This document shows, one piece after another, positions 10,101 through 21,189 of a DNA stretch of 64,000 nt (its first letter is position 1; the number at the start of each line of letters is the position of its first letter). A program made the position numbers and the translations under genes. Under the pieces are notes generated by a model, which was given only the letters and a program-made list of their open reading frames with translations, was not told the DNA's origin and made no database searches. The stretch lies in NCBI RefSeq assembly GCF_014839805.1, contig NC_051131.1:11892913-11956912 (forward strand). The letters are read 5' to 3'. The stretch comes from Manduca sexta (lineage: Eukaryota > Arthropoda > Insecta > Lepidoptera > Sphingidae).

Positions 10101-11591
10101 TACTGCGTTATTACTATTCTTTCACTCAAAAATGCCATCCATCTCTAGTACACTGCTAATGTTGTCAAAACTTCTACATTCCAGGATTTTAATGTACAAA
10201 CAGCTAAGTGTTAAAAATCATACCTCAACGGCCTGCGCGGGCAGTGTGACAGCTTTGGGCACGAACGGATGTTCCTGGTCGGCGGGGCAGCGCTCGAGCG
10301 GCGCGCCGAGCCAGCCAGTCGCGGCGGCGGCCGCGGGCGTACTGGCCGCGGTGCCGCCGTGCATGCGCCGGAGTTGCTTCGCCATGCGCCCCTTCCACGT
10401 CTTGTTCTTCGGTGACGACGGCAGGGTTGGTGTTGGTGGGCCTGCACAATAGAAAATTTATTCGTTAATTGTGTTAATCGGAAATCATAGTTAAATAGTG
10501 ATTATGAAATTGAGTAACAGAAAAATAATAGAACTGTATATTAAATGTAAGCATTGTAACAATTAACCACATTTGTAATATCAAAGAGCATAGATTATAA
10601 TTAAACACATTGTCAATAAGTTATTTTGAATTTATTATAAAAACATTAGATGCAATCGAGCTTTAGACTAATTAATGTGTTTATTTCGGTATTTTTCCTC
10701 TTCCTTTTATCTATTAAACATCGATGGAAGAAGGTAAAACTTTCCCTGTTCAAAGTAATACAAAATGGTTTAAACAATTATCAAACTAACTTGGACTATA
10801 GTTTTAGTATTCCGTGGTGAATTCTTACCGAATATAAAGTACAACCTACTTCTGATTAACTGCAGTAGGATGAAACTGAAAAATGACGGATTATACCTAA
10901 TATTGTTATATCCAAATAAATGTCAACTTACCAGTGGGCGACCTGTTCCTGCTGATCTTCTTGCTGCGCTGTGGGGGGAGCGGTGAGGGGCATTCGGCGG
11001 TGGCCTGAGGCGCGGGCGCGGGCGCTGTCGTCGAGGCGGGGGCAGGCGCGGGCGCGGTTTGCGCAGGCGCAGGCTCCGCGGGCGGCGGCTCGGCCGAGTG
11101 GCGCCTCAGCGCTGCCAGCCATCGCTGCGCGTCAGCGGCACCTTCGGCCTGCACGCGACAAACAATACCGTGAAAGTAAAGGAAAAATAAGTAAACATTT
11201 TACATTGCGAAAGACTTTGAAACAAGAGGCAATTTGAATCATATATGCGCAACATCAAATTTGCGCAACCTCACCAATCGTAGTCCATATTACCGTCATA
11301 ACCGTTAAGAACAAACATTTTTATGCAATTGGTTGTCAGTTTTACCATATTACATCGGCAATTTCAGTACAATAACTCTTTCACTCCACGTCTCTCCTAC
11401 TTCCTCCTGTCTCCATCATTACTCTGAGCACTGACCTGCAGTAGTAGCTCAGCGCCGGCGGCCGTGGTGACTCGTACCACGTGTTTCCGCTTGGTGTAGT
11501 CGTCAGCGAGCGCGGCGAGCGAGTAGCGCACGTCGAGCGCGTCGCGCGACTGTGCTGCGTCAGCGCCGCCGCCGGTCACCGCGCCGGGGCT
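6306..11591 (-). CDS. RhoGAP19D: RhoGAP protein of the ARHGAP21/23 family, 3' nine exons (partial)
   Basis: GTPase-activating protein that switches off Rho-family GTPases. The fly relative RhoGAP19D restrains Cdc42 at lateral epithelial membranes; vertebrate ARHGAP21/23 bind Arf GTPases and alpha-catenin through or near the PH domain (family knowledge). Nine exons with AG/GT borders and consistent phases give 785 residues plus stop. In order: second half of a PH domain (about 1-75), proline/alanine-rich linker (75-150), a basic KTWKGRMAKQLRRMHGG segment that I associate with this family (about 140-156), RhoGAP domain (about 175-355), acidic and Ser/Pro-rich segments, and a charged disordered tail. 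The RhoGAP domain has the arginine finger in GVYRVPGN (R208), K247 and R251 in LLKAYLRRLPDPLL, and N317 in RNLAIVFGPTLVR, so it should be active. The first half of the PH domain and any PDZ domain are absent: the gene is incomplete at its 5' side. Exons are far richer in GC than the introns. Confidence 0.93.
7127..7909 (-). other. RhoGAP intron between exons w8 and w9
   Basis: A 783-base intron, the longest between recognised exons. It holds plus-strand frames (7255-7512) and a minus frame (7324-7695) without recognisable motifs, treated as chance. No repeat family was recognised. Confidence 0.75.
7910..7998 (-). CDS. RhoGAP19D: RhoGAP exon w8: short exon
   Basis: 89 bases, too short for simple ORF calling, found from the phase left by the previous exon. 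Entry phase 2, exit phase 1. The acceptor reads TTATTCCAG; the donor is GTGAAT. The product is IELESMSALGRGRQELSRHA followed by HALTNFSID, a likely helix. It joins exons w7 and w9 in frame, which is the main support. Confidence 0.85.
8170..8428 (-). CDS. RhoGAP19D: RhoGAP exon w7: Ser/Pro-rich linker
   Basis: 259 bases, entry phase 1, exit phase 2. The acceptor reads AATTCCAG; the donor is GTGAGT. The product starts KDVSTRDIVSSIISAANRKI, a short likely helix, then a basic part (QRKPRSKPSADKKWSEEKR) and a Ser/Pro region in which the four residues SPLT are repeated in tandem by a 12-base duplication at about 8249-8272. Each DNA unit contains the palindrome TGACGTCA. Confidence 0.9.
8717..8843 (-). 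CDS. RhoGAP19D: RhoGAP exon w6: acidic segment after the GAP domain
   Basis: 127 bases, entry phase 0, exit phase 1. The acceptor reads GTTTCCAG; the donor is GTACAT. The product starts YEWYFEEEEGDPPVEPPPS and ends LLIHNVKKIEG. An aromatic-acidic strip right after the last GAP helix is, to my knowledge, typical of ARHGAP21/23. The rest looks disordered. Confidence 0.9.
9112..9371 (-). CDS. RhoGAP19D: RhoGAP exon w5: second half of RhoGAP domain
   Basis: 260 bases, entry phase 1, exit phase 0. The acceptor reads GATTCCAG; the donor is GTGAGT. The product runs from ELKRLVHALPEAHYETLKYL through KMEARNLAIVFGPTLVR to CRIIESFLTH. The NLAIVFGPTL motif carries the conserved Asn that positions the arginine finger. 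This is the least GC-biased of the RhoGAP-domain exons. Confidence 0.96.
9722..9932 (-). CDS. RhoGAP19D: RhoGAP exon w4: catalytic arginine finger
   Basis: 211 bases, entry phase 0, exit phase 1. The acceptor reads GTGTGCAG; the donor is GTCAGT. The product starts AYGLRTVGVYRVPGN: the arginine in YRVPG is the catalytic finger of RhoGAPs. Further on, LLKAYLRRLPDPLL carries the Lys and Arg that contact the GTPase switch regions in this fold. The part between them is alanine- and proline-rich, as expected from the strong GC bias of these exons. Confidence 0.95.
10224..10441 (-). CDS. RhoGAP19D: RhoGAP exon w3: basic linker and start of RhoGAP domain
   Basis: 218 bases, entry phase 1, exit phase 0. 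The acceptor reads TTGTGCAG; the donor is GTATGA. The product includes KNKTWKGRMAKQLRRMHGG, a basic motif that I associate with ARHGAP21/23 between the PH and GAP domains, an alanine run, then WLGAPLERCPADQEHPFVPK, the opening strand of the RhoGAP fold (usually FGVPLE or LGVRLE followed by IPxxV). Confidence 0.9.
10932..11148 (-). CDS. RhoGAP19D: RhoGAP exon w2: PH C-terminal helix and Pro/Ala linker
   Basis: 217 bases, entry phase 0, exit phase 1. The acceptor reads CGTGCAG; the donor is GTAAGT. The product begins AEGAADAQRWLAALRRHSAE, the C-terminal amphipathic helix of a PH domain with its conserved Trp, then runs into a low-complexity stretch of PAPA and APAP units and ends KKISRNRSPTG. 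The alanine/proline repeats come from GC-rich triplets and are probably disordered. Confidence 0.9.
11436..11591 (-). CDS. RhoGAP19D: RhoGAP exon w1 (first exon seen): PH domain, late strands
   Basis: 156 bases, 52 codons, phase 0 at both ends. The acceptor CCACAG is at 11592-11597; the donor reads CTGCAG then GTCAGT. The product contains DVRYSLAALADDYTKRKHVV followed by RVTTAAGAELLLQ, matching the late beta strands of the ARHGAP21/23 PH domain (typically a TKRKH segment then R-L-T-T). An exon with the early strands must precede it; I could not find one within the next several kilobases. The acceptor tract is only moderately pyrimidine-rich, so the right border is the least certain. Confidence 0.82.
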
Positions 11592-13620
11592 CTGTGGACA
11601 ACCAAATTACAACGTTAGCATGTTAAATTAATGGCCGAAATTAAATTATACATGAAGGTAGTTGGACTTAATTCATTACTTATAGATAGAAGTTATAATT
11701 GAGCAATTTGAAGAAGGATAATATGGAATGAATATTGTCATGCACTTCCATTGTAATTAATATGAATTTATAACATACTAGCTCAGCTGTACCTAATAAA
11801 GTTTTGAAATATCTAATCAAGTCTTCCATTTAAAACATTTTGGATCTCAGTGAAAGTTTTCAGCTGTTTGACACAAAACTATTCGTAAAGGAAAGTTACC
11901 GCGCTGTCATATTTTTATGACTGACATTATAGTGTCAAGGCACCGAAATTGCTATTTAAAACCAAAACACGTTCCCAAAGGTCAAAATGACACTGAAACA
12001 CGTAAAGATGATGCGATAAGACGTAAACATAGTGACACCACTCATATTCTGACAGTAAACAGTCGAAAATATAAAGCAAAACTAATTGAACGTTTCAAAA
12101 AACAAAAGCGACATAGTACGTGTCGGTGGATTTGATAAGGCCGTGAAAGTAGCGTCAAGCGAAACGGTCGGTGACGTACGACTTGTAAAAATAACGTTTT
12201 GAGAGTAATTAACTGGCGATTAGACGCTAGCCGACGACGAGACGCGGGTAGGGAACAAATTCTTGTACGCGTCGGCTAATGCGTAACGTGCTACACGAAT
12301 GTCAGCGCAATTGGAATTCACGTAACAAATGTATCCAATTATTTAGTGACAGCTCTGTAATCTGTATGGTACATTTGTTTCAATTTTGTATCTTATGATA
12401 ATGTACTTAAGACTCATTAGATTTCCATTTGTGTCAGTTAGGAAAAGAGTTAATCAACTTTTTGAAGTCAGTCACGAAACTATATACATAAAAAGATAAA
12501 ACCTGCAAAACAGCAAAGGAGGATGACAAACAAAAAAAAAACTAAAAAAAGCAATAACGTATGAATCAAAACTATTTATATTTCGAGAAATATATATTCG
12601 CTAGCATCGTGCAGCGGAACCGAATATTCGAGAAGATGCAATACCTATTGATAGAGAATTCGTATTTCGAAATTAGTCGAACTGTTCATCAACTATCAAT
12701 CATTGTCAGTACGTCACGTGGGGCCTGACATTGTTCATACAAACTACCACGCTTTCACCCCTAATTATAGTTATTTTGTGAATAATGGGGATTAGTCAGT
12801 CGTTTGCGGTATGCAGTGTTTTGGCTCCGTTATTATGCGAAGGTGGTAAAAATTGATACAGTTCTAGGTGTTATAATTATGTACGTAAAGATTTTTATTG
12901 TATGTCTCATGTAGGTGTCACTATCAATTCTTGATGTCGTATATTCAAATACTATTAATAAATAATTTGAAATTCATCTTCAAACATCTCTATTAATGTT
13001 CTGTAAGTAAGGGGATTTACCCAGAGAATAAATTATTATAAAAAATTTTCGTGAATTTCATTAATATTTTAATTATGTTATTTATCCGCCTTCGTCAGAT
13101 TATTCGACTTCACAAAAGTTTTCGATGCCCTACATCTAATCACAATCTATAAATCTCGTAAATACCTAGATACGTATCACATAATATTTTATTACAATTT
13201 TATTTCATTTCATTTTCAGAACAAGCCGAGGAACTTGTTTCGTACAGCCGTGTAAGACACCCATTCTGCTACATTATATTGCACAGTTTATTATCAAAAT
13301 AGATTACTTATGAACCTAGGGTTGTCTCGTATGATATTGAATGACTAATTTTAGATTATCTTTAATAGTTTTACATTATGTCTGACCTTTCTCAATGCCA
13401 CACATAGATATCTCATCACGTCCACAATTTCAATACACTTGGTATTTTATTAGATTTGTATCATGTGGTATTCGATTTTATCATTAATACATACATCTTC
13501 GTTACTCATATACGATTAATAATCTTTTCGATTTAGCATATTTAAATTTAACTCTTGATAGGGGATTATAATAGGTAAAAACCAATTTTACACTCATTAT
13601 TTTTTATTAAAGCGCTGTAG
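11592..13620. other. No gene found; probably intronic or upstream of the RhoGAP exons
   Basis: The missing PH-domain exon was sought here on the minus strand without success. The 72-residue plus frame at 11917-12135 is Lys/Thr/His-rich with no motif. The composition is AT-rich with CpG-containing patches near 12.17-12.26 kb. Confidence 0.5.
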
Positions 13621-13985
13621 TTAAGGCGATACCTCAAGGTCCATTTTCATACATTTTGTTTCGGCTTTAATCTGGGTAACTAAACAAGTATTGGCAAGTA
13701 AAGAATTTAAATTCACGTCTAGTTAGTGATTAGTTCTCGCAGTTGAAGAAAAACGTAAAAATAATTAATAATCATGGATATTTCGGCCTTTAAAATTTAA
13801 TATGACGAAATTTTAAAGGCAGAAATATCCATGATTATTAATTATTTTTACATTTTTCTTCAACTGCGAGAACTAATCACTAACTAGACGTGAATTTAAA
13901 TTCTTTACTTGCCAATACTTGTTTAGTTACCCAGATTAAAGCCGAAACAAAATGTATGAAAATGGACCTTGAGGTATCGCCTTAA
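13621..13985. mobile_element. Near-perfect 365-bp fold-back element (MITE) bounded by TTAA
   Basis: Two inverted arms of 178 bases (13621-13798 and 13808-13985) pair with two mismatches and no gaps, separated by a 9-base loop centred at 13803. Every paired position sums to 27606. The outermost bases are TTAA on both sides and pairing stops exactly there (GTAG left, ATGA right), so TTAA is either a piggyBac-type target duplication or the element's own end; TA (Tc1/mariner type) cannot be excluded because TTAA is itself palindromic. No open frame inside. Arm identity of about 99 percent means recent formation or ongoing homogenisation. Confidence 0.93.
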
Positions 13986-16900
13986 ATGAGTCACACGCCA
14001 TTGACTTTAAGCTGACTCATTCATTCGAGATGTTTTATGCGACGATCTAATAATAAAGTTATCAATTCAAATAGGTTAACAATGTTACACATTCCCTATA
14101 ACAAGATATACAAATTGTCGAATAAATAGCGAAACATCCTCGGTTTCCTGTGCGTTTCGTGCCAAACGTCAAATTTATTCGCGGATATCGTAATGTTCGG
14201 ACACGCGAACGAACCGCGGCGGCTTGGCGATGACATAAATACATCTCTTTGTCGTAACGCGTTCGAGTGTGGATGTAAATTAATGATATAACATCGTACG
14301 CTACGACTAGGCCGTGTATGTAGGTTAAAAACTTATTAGCGTGTTTAGGCTTGTAACACATAATATTCCTCGTATAGCCAATTCCGCAAAATTTTCTTGT
14401 GCTCGGCTGAATGCCGAGAATACTTTGACATCCTTGCTACAAATAAAAATAGACTAATTTTAAAATTAGAACAACATGATTCCTTTTTAGTTTAATATAT
14501 AGGCCATGTTTGTACCAGCCAAATAAAAAACAAGTAAATAATAACTTTTTGAAACTTATGTTCCAATAATCTGTATTGTTGGTATCGGATATTTCGTTAT
14601 TTTATTTAGTACCATTTGAAACAACCAAGAATAGGTTTGAAAAAAAAAACAAAAGTAACCCGAAGTAAAGCATCGTTTGTACAAGTAAATTAAATAACCA
14701 AAGCTTGTTAAAAGGCATTGTTAGGCACGTAGTCGGAATATTTGAAGAGTGCACTTTTTATCGCCCCGCGGCCGCGGTCGGAGTCTTTCCATTTGGATGT
14801 CAATGTAAGTAGGCTACCGGTTGTATTGTAAGCCGCGTTCGGTTGTTAGATTTACTGTTTGTCAATGCAGGTTCTTGGAAATATCATCAATGCCGTGGAA
14901 ATCTTTAATCACTTCGCGTCCGGTTTAGAGAAAAAGTTTAAAACATTTCTGCGAACAATCTATATTTTATTTCGACGATGTTAATAGTTTTTCTTTTTCC
15001 AATTATTTTCATTGACCGGTGAATTTTAAATCAAATGCAACGCTTTAATTTACGACTGATCTGAAACGGCGTTACTGATTTAACTTTACCATTTTCCATA
15101 ACAATGACTTAGGAATTCTATTTCACACGTAATATGTTCCTCTATATTGTTATTGTACCTAGTTATGTTTATTCCGTATTCATCTGGAGACAACATCAAT
15201 CGTTACACAAATTGCCACCAGCTTCCGACCGTTCTGCACTGCAGTTAGAATCTACTTACACGTAGGAAATGGAAAGTCACACAATGCGGTCGCATCTTCC
15301 GGCGCGGGCGAACGTTCAAGGGCTTTCCAAAGGGAAATCCCTTCTGCGGTAGTTGATAACGCGCGATAATCAATAGAAAGGTGAAAATGCATGTGCTCTG
15401 TTTATGACGCTTTCTTTTCATTATTTTTTTAGGGCGATATGATTTCTCTCGTATGGTAGATGGAGACACGAATGACTGATTGAATAGTTAAGTTTTGGTC
15501 TGCATGATGTTTTATTGATTTTGGTATTTAAGACAGTCGTTTCGATGACTCCTTTACCAGATCAGAGTACCAGGAAGGAAAGACCATGTCCTATTGAATT
15601 GGTTCTTTGAAGATACTTAGGAATGATAAAAGTGCCGAATACCGACATTTACAGTTGAATACATTTTTCAATACACGCAGTAAAGTGCCACTCATTTCAG
15701 TTCCAATTGGCAGTTCTATGTAGGAAATGTCTGTGGGTCGCCGAGCCAAATAAAAAGAACAACAATATGCTTCCGGAAACGTGATGTTATGCTTTTGAAA
15801 ATACATTAAAAATAGCACTTAACGTATTAGATACAAGAACCATAGAGTTACAAATGGTTAATAGGTCTTGCTTCTTATATTTTAAAATTAAAACGAATGT
15901 ATTTTACATATCATTTTCATACTTTGTATGTATGTATGTGCACTTTTCCATGGGAAATCGGTTGATAAATGACATGTCACAGATAATTCATTAACAATTT
16001 CTTGGTAATTCATTTCGGTAAAATTAGCTTTGACAGGTCAAGATTAATTATATTAATGCAACAATGAAGCACAGAAAGTGAAACCTGCTATTTTCGTGAA
16101 GTTATTTGCAAATTGGAAACTGTACTTGTGGTTTGAAATAAAACAGAATATCTATATTCATTCCGACATTTACGATTCTGTAATCTCTATAATACTCTTG
16201 GCTGATGAAATATTGCAATTTACCGTAACTGGCCGCACGATCCTTACTACGTGAGTCACACCGACGCCGTATTTGTATCTCGATTCAATCACAAAAGCTA
16301 ATATTCCGTGATCAGACAGAACAGTACAGACTATTAACAATCGGCAGAAAACACGAAAATCGATGATTTATTACTGGCGACCTAAAAAGAAAACTATTTC
16401 CGCATATGCAACAATAAATTTCGAAAAAAGAATAAACATTACCGGTCAACATTTCACGACTAACCTATTCGGTCTTAATTAGCAGGTCAGGCTTGTCACA
16501 TGTAGCCATAAAATATAAATGTGGCCCAGTGACGTAACGTGTGTATGTGTTTATAATGCACCTGTCAGCGTGTGTGAGTGATTATATCTTTGTAGGTTAG
16601 TTTTATTTACTTTTTTATGAGACAGCGAACAGACTATACATCCTGCCAGTAGTAAGTTCATCTAAAAGAGACATAAACGCGTGGGCTGTTGAGTTCAGTT
16701 TTGTGATGTTATTATTCCACCGTCATTTGGCGTCCAGAAGTCTGTTGGACAGTCTAATAAGCGTATGAGGGTTCTCTGTTGTGCATAATGAGGCGAGTTC
16801 TGCAGGAAACGTGCTAACAGACAATTAACAGGCTCCAGTAATGAGGATGCTTCAGAGTCGAGACATCACTAGAGCGCTGCGTTAATTAAATTATAGTAGG

Positions 16901-18008
16901 TACGGAACGGAAGGGATATAAAGTGACCGTTATTTAGAAGTAGTTTAAATTAAGAACATAGTAGGCGTTTGCGTTTCGGTTAAAGGCAGAATACAAACAT
17001 AAATTAGGTAAATATTTACAATATACACACTTATAGTTTCAATATTACTATTATCATTACAGTTGATGCGTAGAACTATAAAAGGGATTCGAAAAAATAC
17101 ATAAATCCCATAGTAAAACATTTATAGATAGTCAAGTAGTTTGAATGGCAAGAAAGTAATTGCTTTTGTGAAAGAACCCAGAAAGTTTAATTTGTAGTCT
17201 TCACGAAACGTTAAAGAAAGTGATCTAAAAACCAGTGTTTCTAGTGATTGACCCGCTAAATGTCGGTGTAATAGTACGTTACTTGCGAGTGATTATGCGC
17301 CTCCGAACCTTTCGGTGACGCTCGGACGCCCCTCCCTCGTCTATCAACATTTTATGTAATTTCGTTTGACCTAATCGATTTTATGTAGGTTTACGAGCGT
17401 TAACGTATACTTATTGGTCTCATGTTGCTCATGTGTTTAGTGGTACTGATGAATCGCCTTCGAACTCTGTTTAGTTTGCAATATGATTGTATTTAAATCA
17501 TTTATGACATTATAATTTATGAAAAGATAAGGTGAAAAACAATGTAGGTCTGCATAATTTTTGCAAATGTATTATGTGCATGCATCAATTCCGTGCAGTG
17601 TTTAACCGACTTCCATACTAATGTTCATCATGCACGCACTACATACATGGTATTTCACATTTATTAGAGTCAAACCTACGGTGCTTCATCACGTCGTCTA
17701 GCCAGACGCCTGGCGTGAAGCCATATGCATCGTTCGCCAAAAGCCGATACAATACCACAATTTGCGTTAACGCAACTGATCTGTACGAACAATTAAAAAT
17801 AAATCATAAAATTAACAATAGAATTAAATTGCCCGCTCACCAATATATCAGTGTACCAGAGTGTCATAGCTTGGCTGAGTTCCATGCACGTCACAGGTGA
17901 ACCTTCGTATTGGTCATTGTCACTGTACGTGACAATAATGCACCGGCATTCAATACACACACGGTTCCATCTAATTTTGTACGGCCGTACGACACGCGGC
18001 CGTTTGCC
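13986..18008. other. No gene recognised
   Basis: Mostly AT-rich unique DNA. The longest frames (14062-14361, 15245-15469, 15591-15818, all minus) lack motifs and coding-like composition. A short TATG microsatellite lies near 15.93 kb and a small GC patch (CCCCGCGGCCGCGGTCGG) near 14.76 kb. Confidence 0.5.
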
Positions 18009-18039
18009 CTAACCGTCACCCGTGAACTTCCCGAATATC

Positions 18040-18290
18040 ACAGAGATGAATGACACGAGTCGCGCGCGCACCGATGCGAGATAAACCATTCGGGCAGAAA
18101 TAATCGTTCGATCGGACCGATGGATTATTAGCGCGGGAAGTGTGAGGTGCGGTCGATGGCGCGGAGTCGGACACTCCCGCGCTCGGCTCGTTCCTCTGAA
18201 GGACTGTGAGCGCGCGCCTGCGCTGCGTCCGCGCAGAGAAAGTTCCGCAGACTCCGCGCCGTCTGCCAAATCGTGCTTTTCACGCTTCGG
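18040..18290. promoter_or_regulatory. CpG-rich island, candidate promoter or non-coding first exon
   Basis: About 250 bases with a GC content far above the flanks and many CpG steps, including GCGCGCGCACC, CCCGCGCTCGGCTCG and GCGCGCGCCTGCGCTGCGTC. Both strands carry open frames of 86 residues (18009-18269 minus, 18142-18402 plus), but neither has a recognisable domain. In lepidopteran genomes such isolated islands often mark promoters; its position upstream of the minus-strand RhoGAP exons would suit an alternative or first exon of that gene. This is inference only. Confidence 0.35.
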
Positions 18291-19305
18291 AAATGGATGT
18301 TTTTATCCGGACGACCCGTCGTGCACGATACCGTTGACTTTCATTCACTTTTTGCAAGTAACATTGGAAAATTTACGTAATTTTCTCTCGAATTATAATT
18401 AAATTTTACAAAAGAAACAGAACAAAATTTTTCCTTTTGTTATATTAAACTATACCTTTTATTCTTATTTGCATTGTTTTCGATGCATTGCCAGTTGGCT
18501 ATTTTAACGTATTAATTTTGGCATGAATGTAGGCATGTCGTAGCTAACGCTCGGTAAGCTTGTATTGAATCCGGCTCGGTAACAATGTGATTTATAATTG
18601 ACGAGCGTAGAGCGACCGTGTCACCGGTAATTTCATCCGATCCGCAAACGCACTGCGCTGCAATGCTCATTTGTCATGCTTTTCCTTCACTTAGTAATGT
18701 AGGGTTGCCAAAATATTTAGAGTGATTTTTTCCATCAAAGCATATGGAGCACTCGTTAGTGTCACAAAATATTAATTGTGACTTTTTGGGGATGCGAAGT
18801 TCTTTGAAATGAGCCAAAATATTTACAAACAGGATACGCTTCATTCGGCGATATCGTATTTAATAAAGCTTTAACAGTTGACAGCCCTTCCGGCTGGCAA
18901 TCTTCTTGTCATTGACCTGCCGCTAGTTTTAAGCTGTTTCGTTTAACATTGAATTAAAGTGAAAGATCATTTACACGGTTAGATTGTCGGAACTAATTTC
19001 ACCGTGTAACTAAAACTTTTTCAATGTTTTAATAGAATAAAACAAAGGAATCAATAGTTTCGTCATTATGACTGTTTCATTCATTTACATCATACATAAT
19101 AGACTAGTCACCATGATATATTTTTGCATAGACAAAAGTACTAAATTACTTTTCTGCTTCTGAGTAACCTATTTGACTTGTTTAATAATAAATAAATTAT
19201 CGTCTATAAATAAATTTTATATTTTGTTTCTTATTCATGCATCCTGATTGTGAAATTGTATTTGGGAGCTTTGCGTTTGTGTTTTGTTATTGAAACGCTA
19301 AAAAA

Positions 19306-19372
19306 ACACAAACATCCCGCCTTTATCTCCGAAAGGGTAGACAGAGGGTGCAACCGGAGCACTCCACTTTTT
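19306..19372 (-). repeat. SINE family A, 3'-end fragment
   Basis: CATCCCGCCTTTATCTCCGA followed by AAGGGTAGACAGAGG and GTGCAACCGGAGCACTCCAC is a diverged copy of the tail half of the SINE seen complete at 45.0 and 57.1 kb. The tRNA-like head is missing. Orientation is the same as in the four longer copies. Confidence 0.7.
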
Positions 19373-19375
19373 AAG

Positions 19376-21187
19376 TAAACAATATTTTAATCTCTATAAT
19401 TTTCATTGCGGGCGTATGTTGGGACGAAGAGATCACTCAATATAAGGTGAACGGCTGCATTACCGGCGTTCTATCTCAAAACAAAGTTTCGTCATTAGGG
19501 TTGTATCATTCTGAATGAATCATACATAATATAATAAGCAAGCAAAAAGTACGACGGCGTGATACTTGCGTTTCCGCTTTACGTAACCGTAAGATCTAAT
19601 GTACCGAAAACGTCTGTCGTCCCTACACGTTGCGCGGCCACCGACGTGACTAACTCGCGACGTACAATAACGTCGATGATTCAACTAACATTTTCACGGC
19701 AAGTAACAGCATTATCGAAGTGCAAAAATACATTTGGTAATAATAATGAATCAGTGTTGCGCAACGCTGAAAGCCAGACTTTGACTCGTCGATTGTCGTT
19801 GATAGTTGATATTTACCAATTAATTTCGCATTACATAAAATTTAAAAATGTCCACGCAGACATTACGGCTGTGTCGCAACGTAACAGAGCCGTCTTACGA
19901 TTGTCCGATGGCGTGTTTTGATACGTCTTGTAAATATTGTGAAGAACGAGATGCGTTATCTTGTAAATGTAATGACGTGTTGTGTTGGTACACGACGGTT
20001 TTGTAATGTGTTTCGCGAGTTTACCGCCATTGTTGATAATGTTGTTAACATTTCGTTCGCTCGTTTTATTTGTAAGATCGCTATTGATGTTATATTGCTA
20101 TTTGGCCACGGTAATTGCATGAAATCTGGAAATGTCAAAGCTTTATTAAGTAACGAGTTATAAAAAATTTTAGCTCTGACCCAAACGTGTTCTTTCGAAA
20201 ATATGGTTCTAAGAAACAATTATTATTGGCAAAATCATAGATATATTTGCGTGTACTGACTAGTTTAGTTAACATGCGTGTAAAGGTGCACGGTAGAACA
20301 GAACTCACCACCGTAGAACGAGGCCGCGACGACTTTCTAACAAACATCCACCCCGCTTATCAATGCTTGAGAGCCAGTAATGGACAGTTTTTACGCATAA
20401 TTTACGATCGAGAAAGTGCGTTATTGTAACCAGATCACTTCAGTCAATGAGTTCATATCGCGGCCTGCGTTGCGTACGATTACGTCAGGTGCGAACGTCA
20501 TATCGACATTTGGGTCAGATTGTCAGTACATGCATGTTTTATAACCTATTTCGAACTATTTTTATATCGATATTGTCGGAAAGTAGGACGGATAATGCCG
20601 ATGTACGTCAATGAGCGAACGAAAGAACTATGCATTGAACCGTTCGCTTTGTGTTTTGACAACCCTAAATCGAGTTAGAGCGAGTGCAAATGAATCATTC
20701 ACATGTAAGTAGGTTACGGAGATGGCGGTTGTTTACTCGGCGAAAATTGATGTTCTACCGCGAGTATAAAGTGGGTAAATATGATAAAAAATAAGTAATA
20801 CAAAATGAACTGTGATTATTCATCATTAAATACATTTGATAAGTCAATAGACATATATAATGTTGTGGTAAACGAAACCATTTATTATGCAATAATTTGA
20901 ATACGGTCTTTAATATAATAGAAGTAGAGATTTCGTTTTAAACATGCCTTATTAAAGTTTACGGCTAAATCATTTCGCAATACCAACGGACATTACAAAT
21001 AAAATTTTGCAAAACTTATTGCCGTTCACATTAAAACTCCAAATATGTTACGTTCCGCGAAAACAAAACCAATACAAATAACAATAAAATATAATGTCGA
21101 TTAATTTCTAGTAAACATTGCGTTCCGTTCAGTTTTTATGAAACTATTATTTGATGTAAAATTTTGCGATTGCATCTATAAATATTA
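19376..21187. other. Repeat-free, CpG-containing unique DNA
   Basis: Unlike its surroundings, 19.54-20.64 kb has many ACG and CG steps and relatively long open frames (120 residues at 19559-19921 plus, 81 at 19918-20163 plus, 87 at 19956-20219 minus). None resembles a known protein to me; the start of the first is not an ATG and frames on both strands are equally open, which argues for composition rather than coding. Confidence 0.4.
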
Positions 21188-21189
21188 TA

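Noticed and set aside
13621..13985. Hairpin as a microRNA precursor
   Set aside because: Arms of 178 bases with almost perfect pairing are far longer and more perfect than a pre-miRNA; a fold-back transposon or siRNA source fits better.
19559..19921. 120-residue plus frame as a gene
   Set aside because: No ATG at the given start, no known motif, equally open frames on the other strand, no splice or promoter context.
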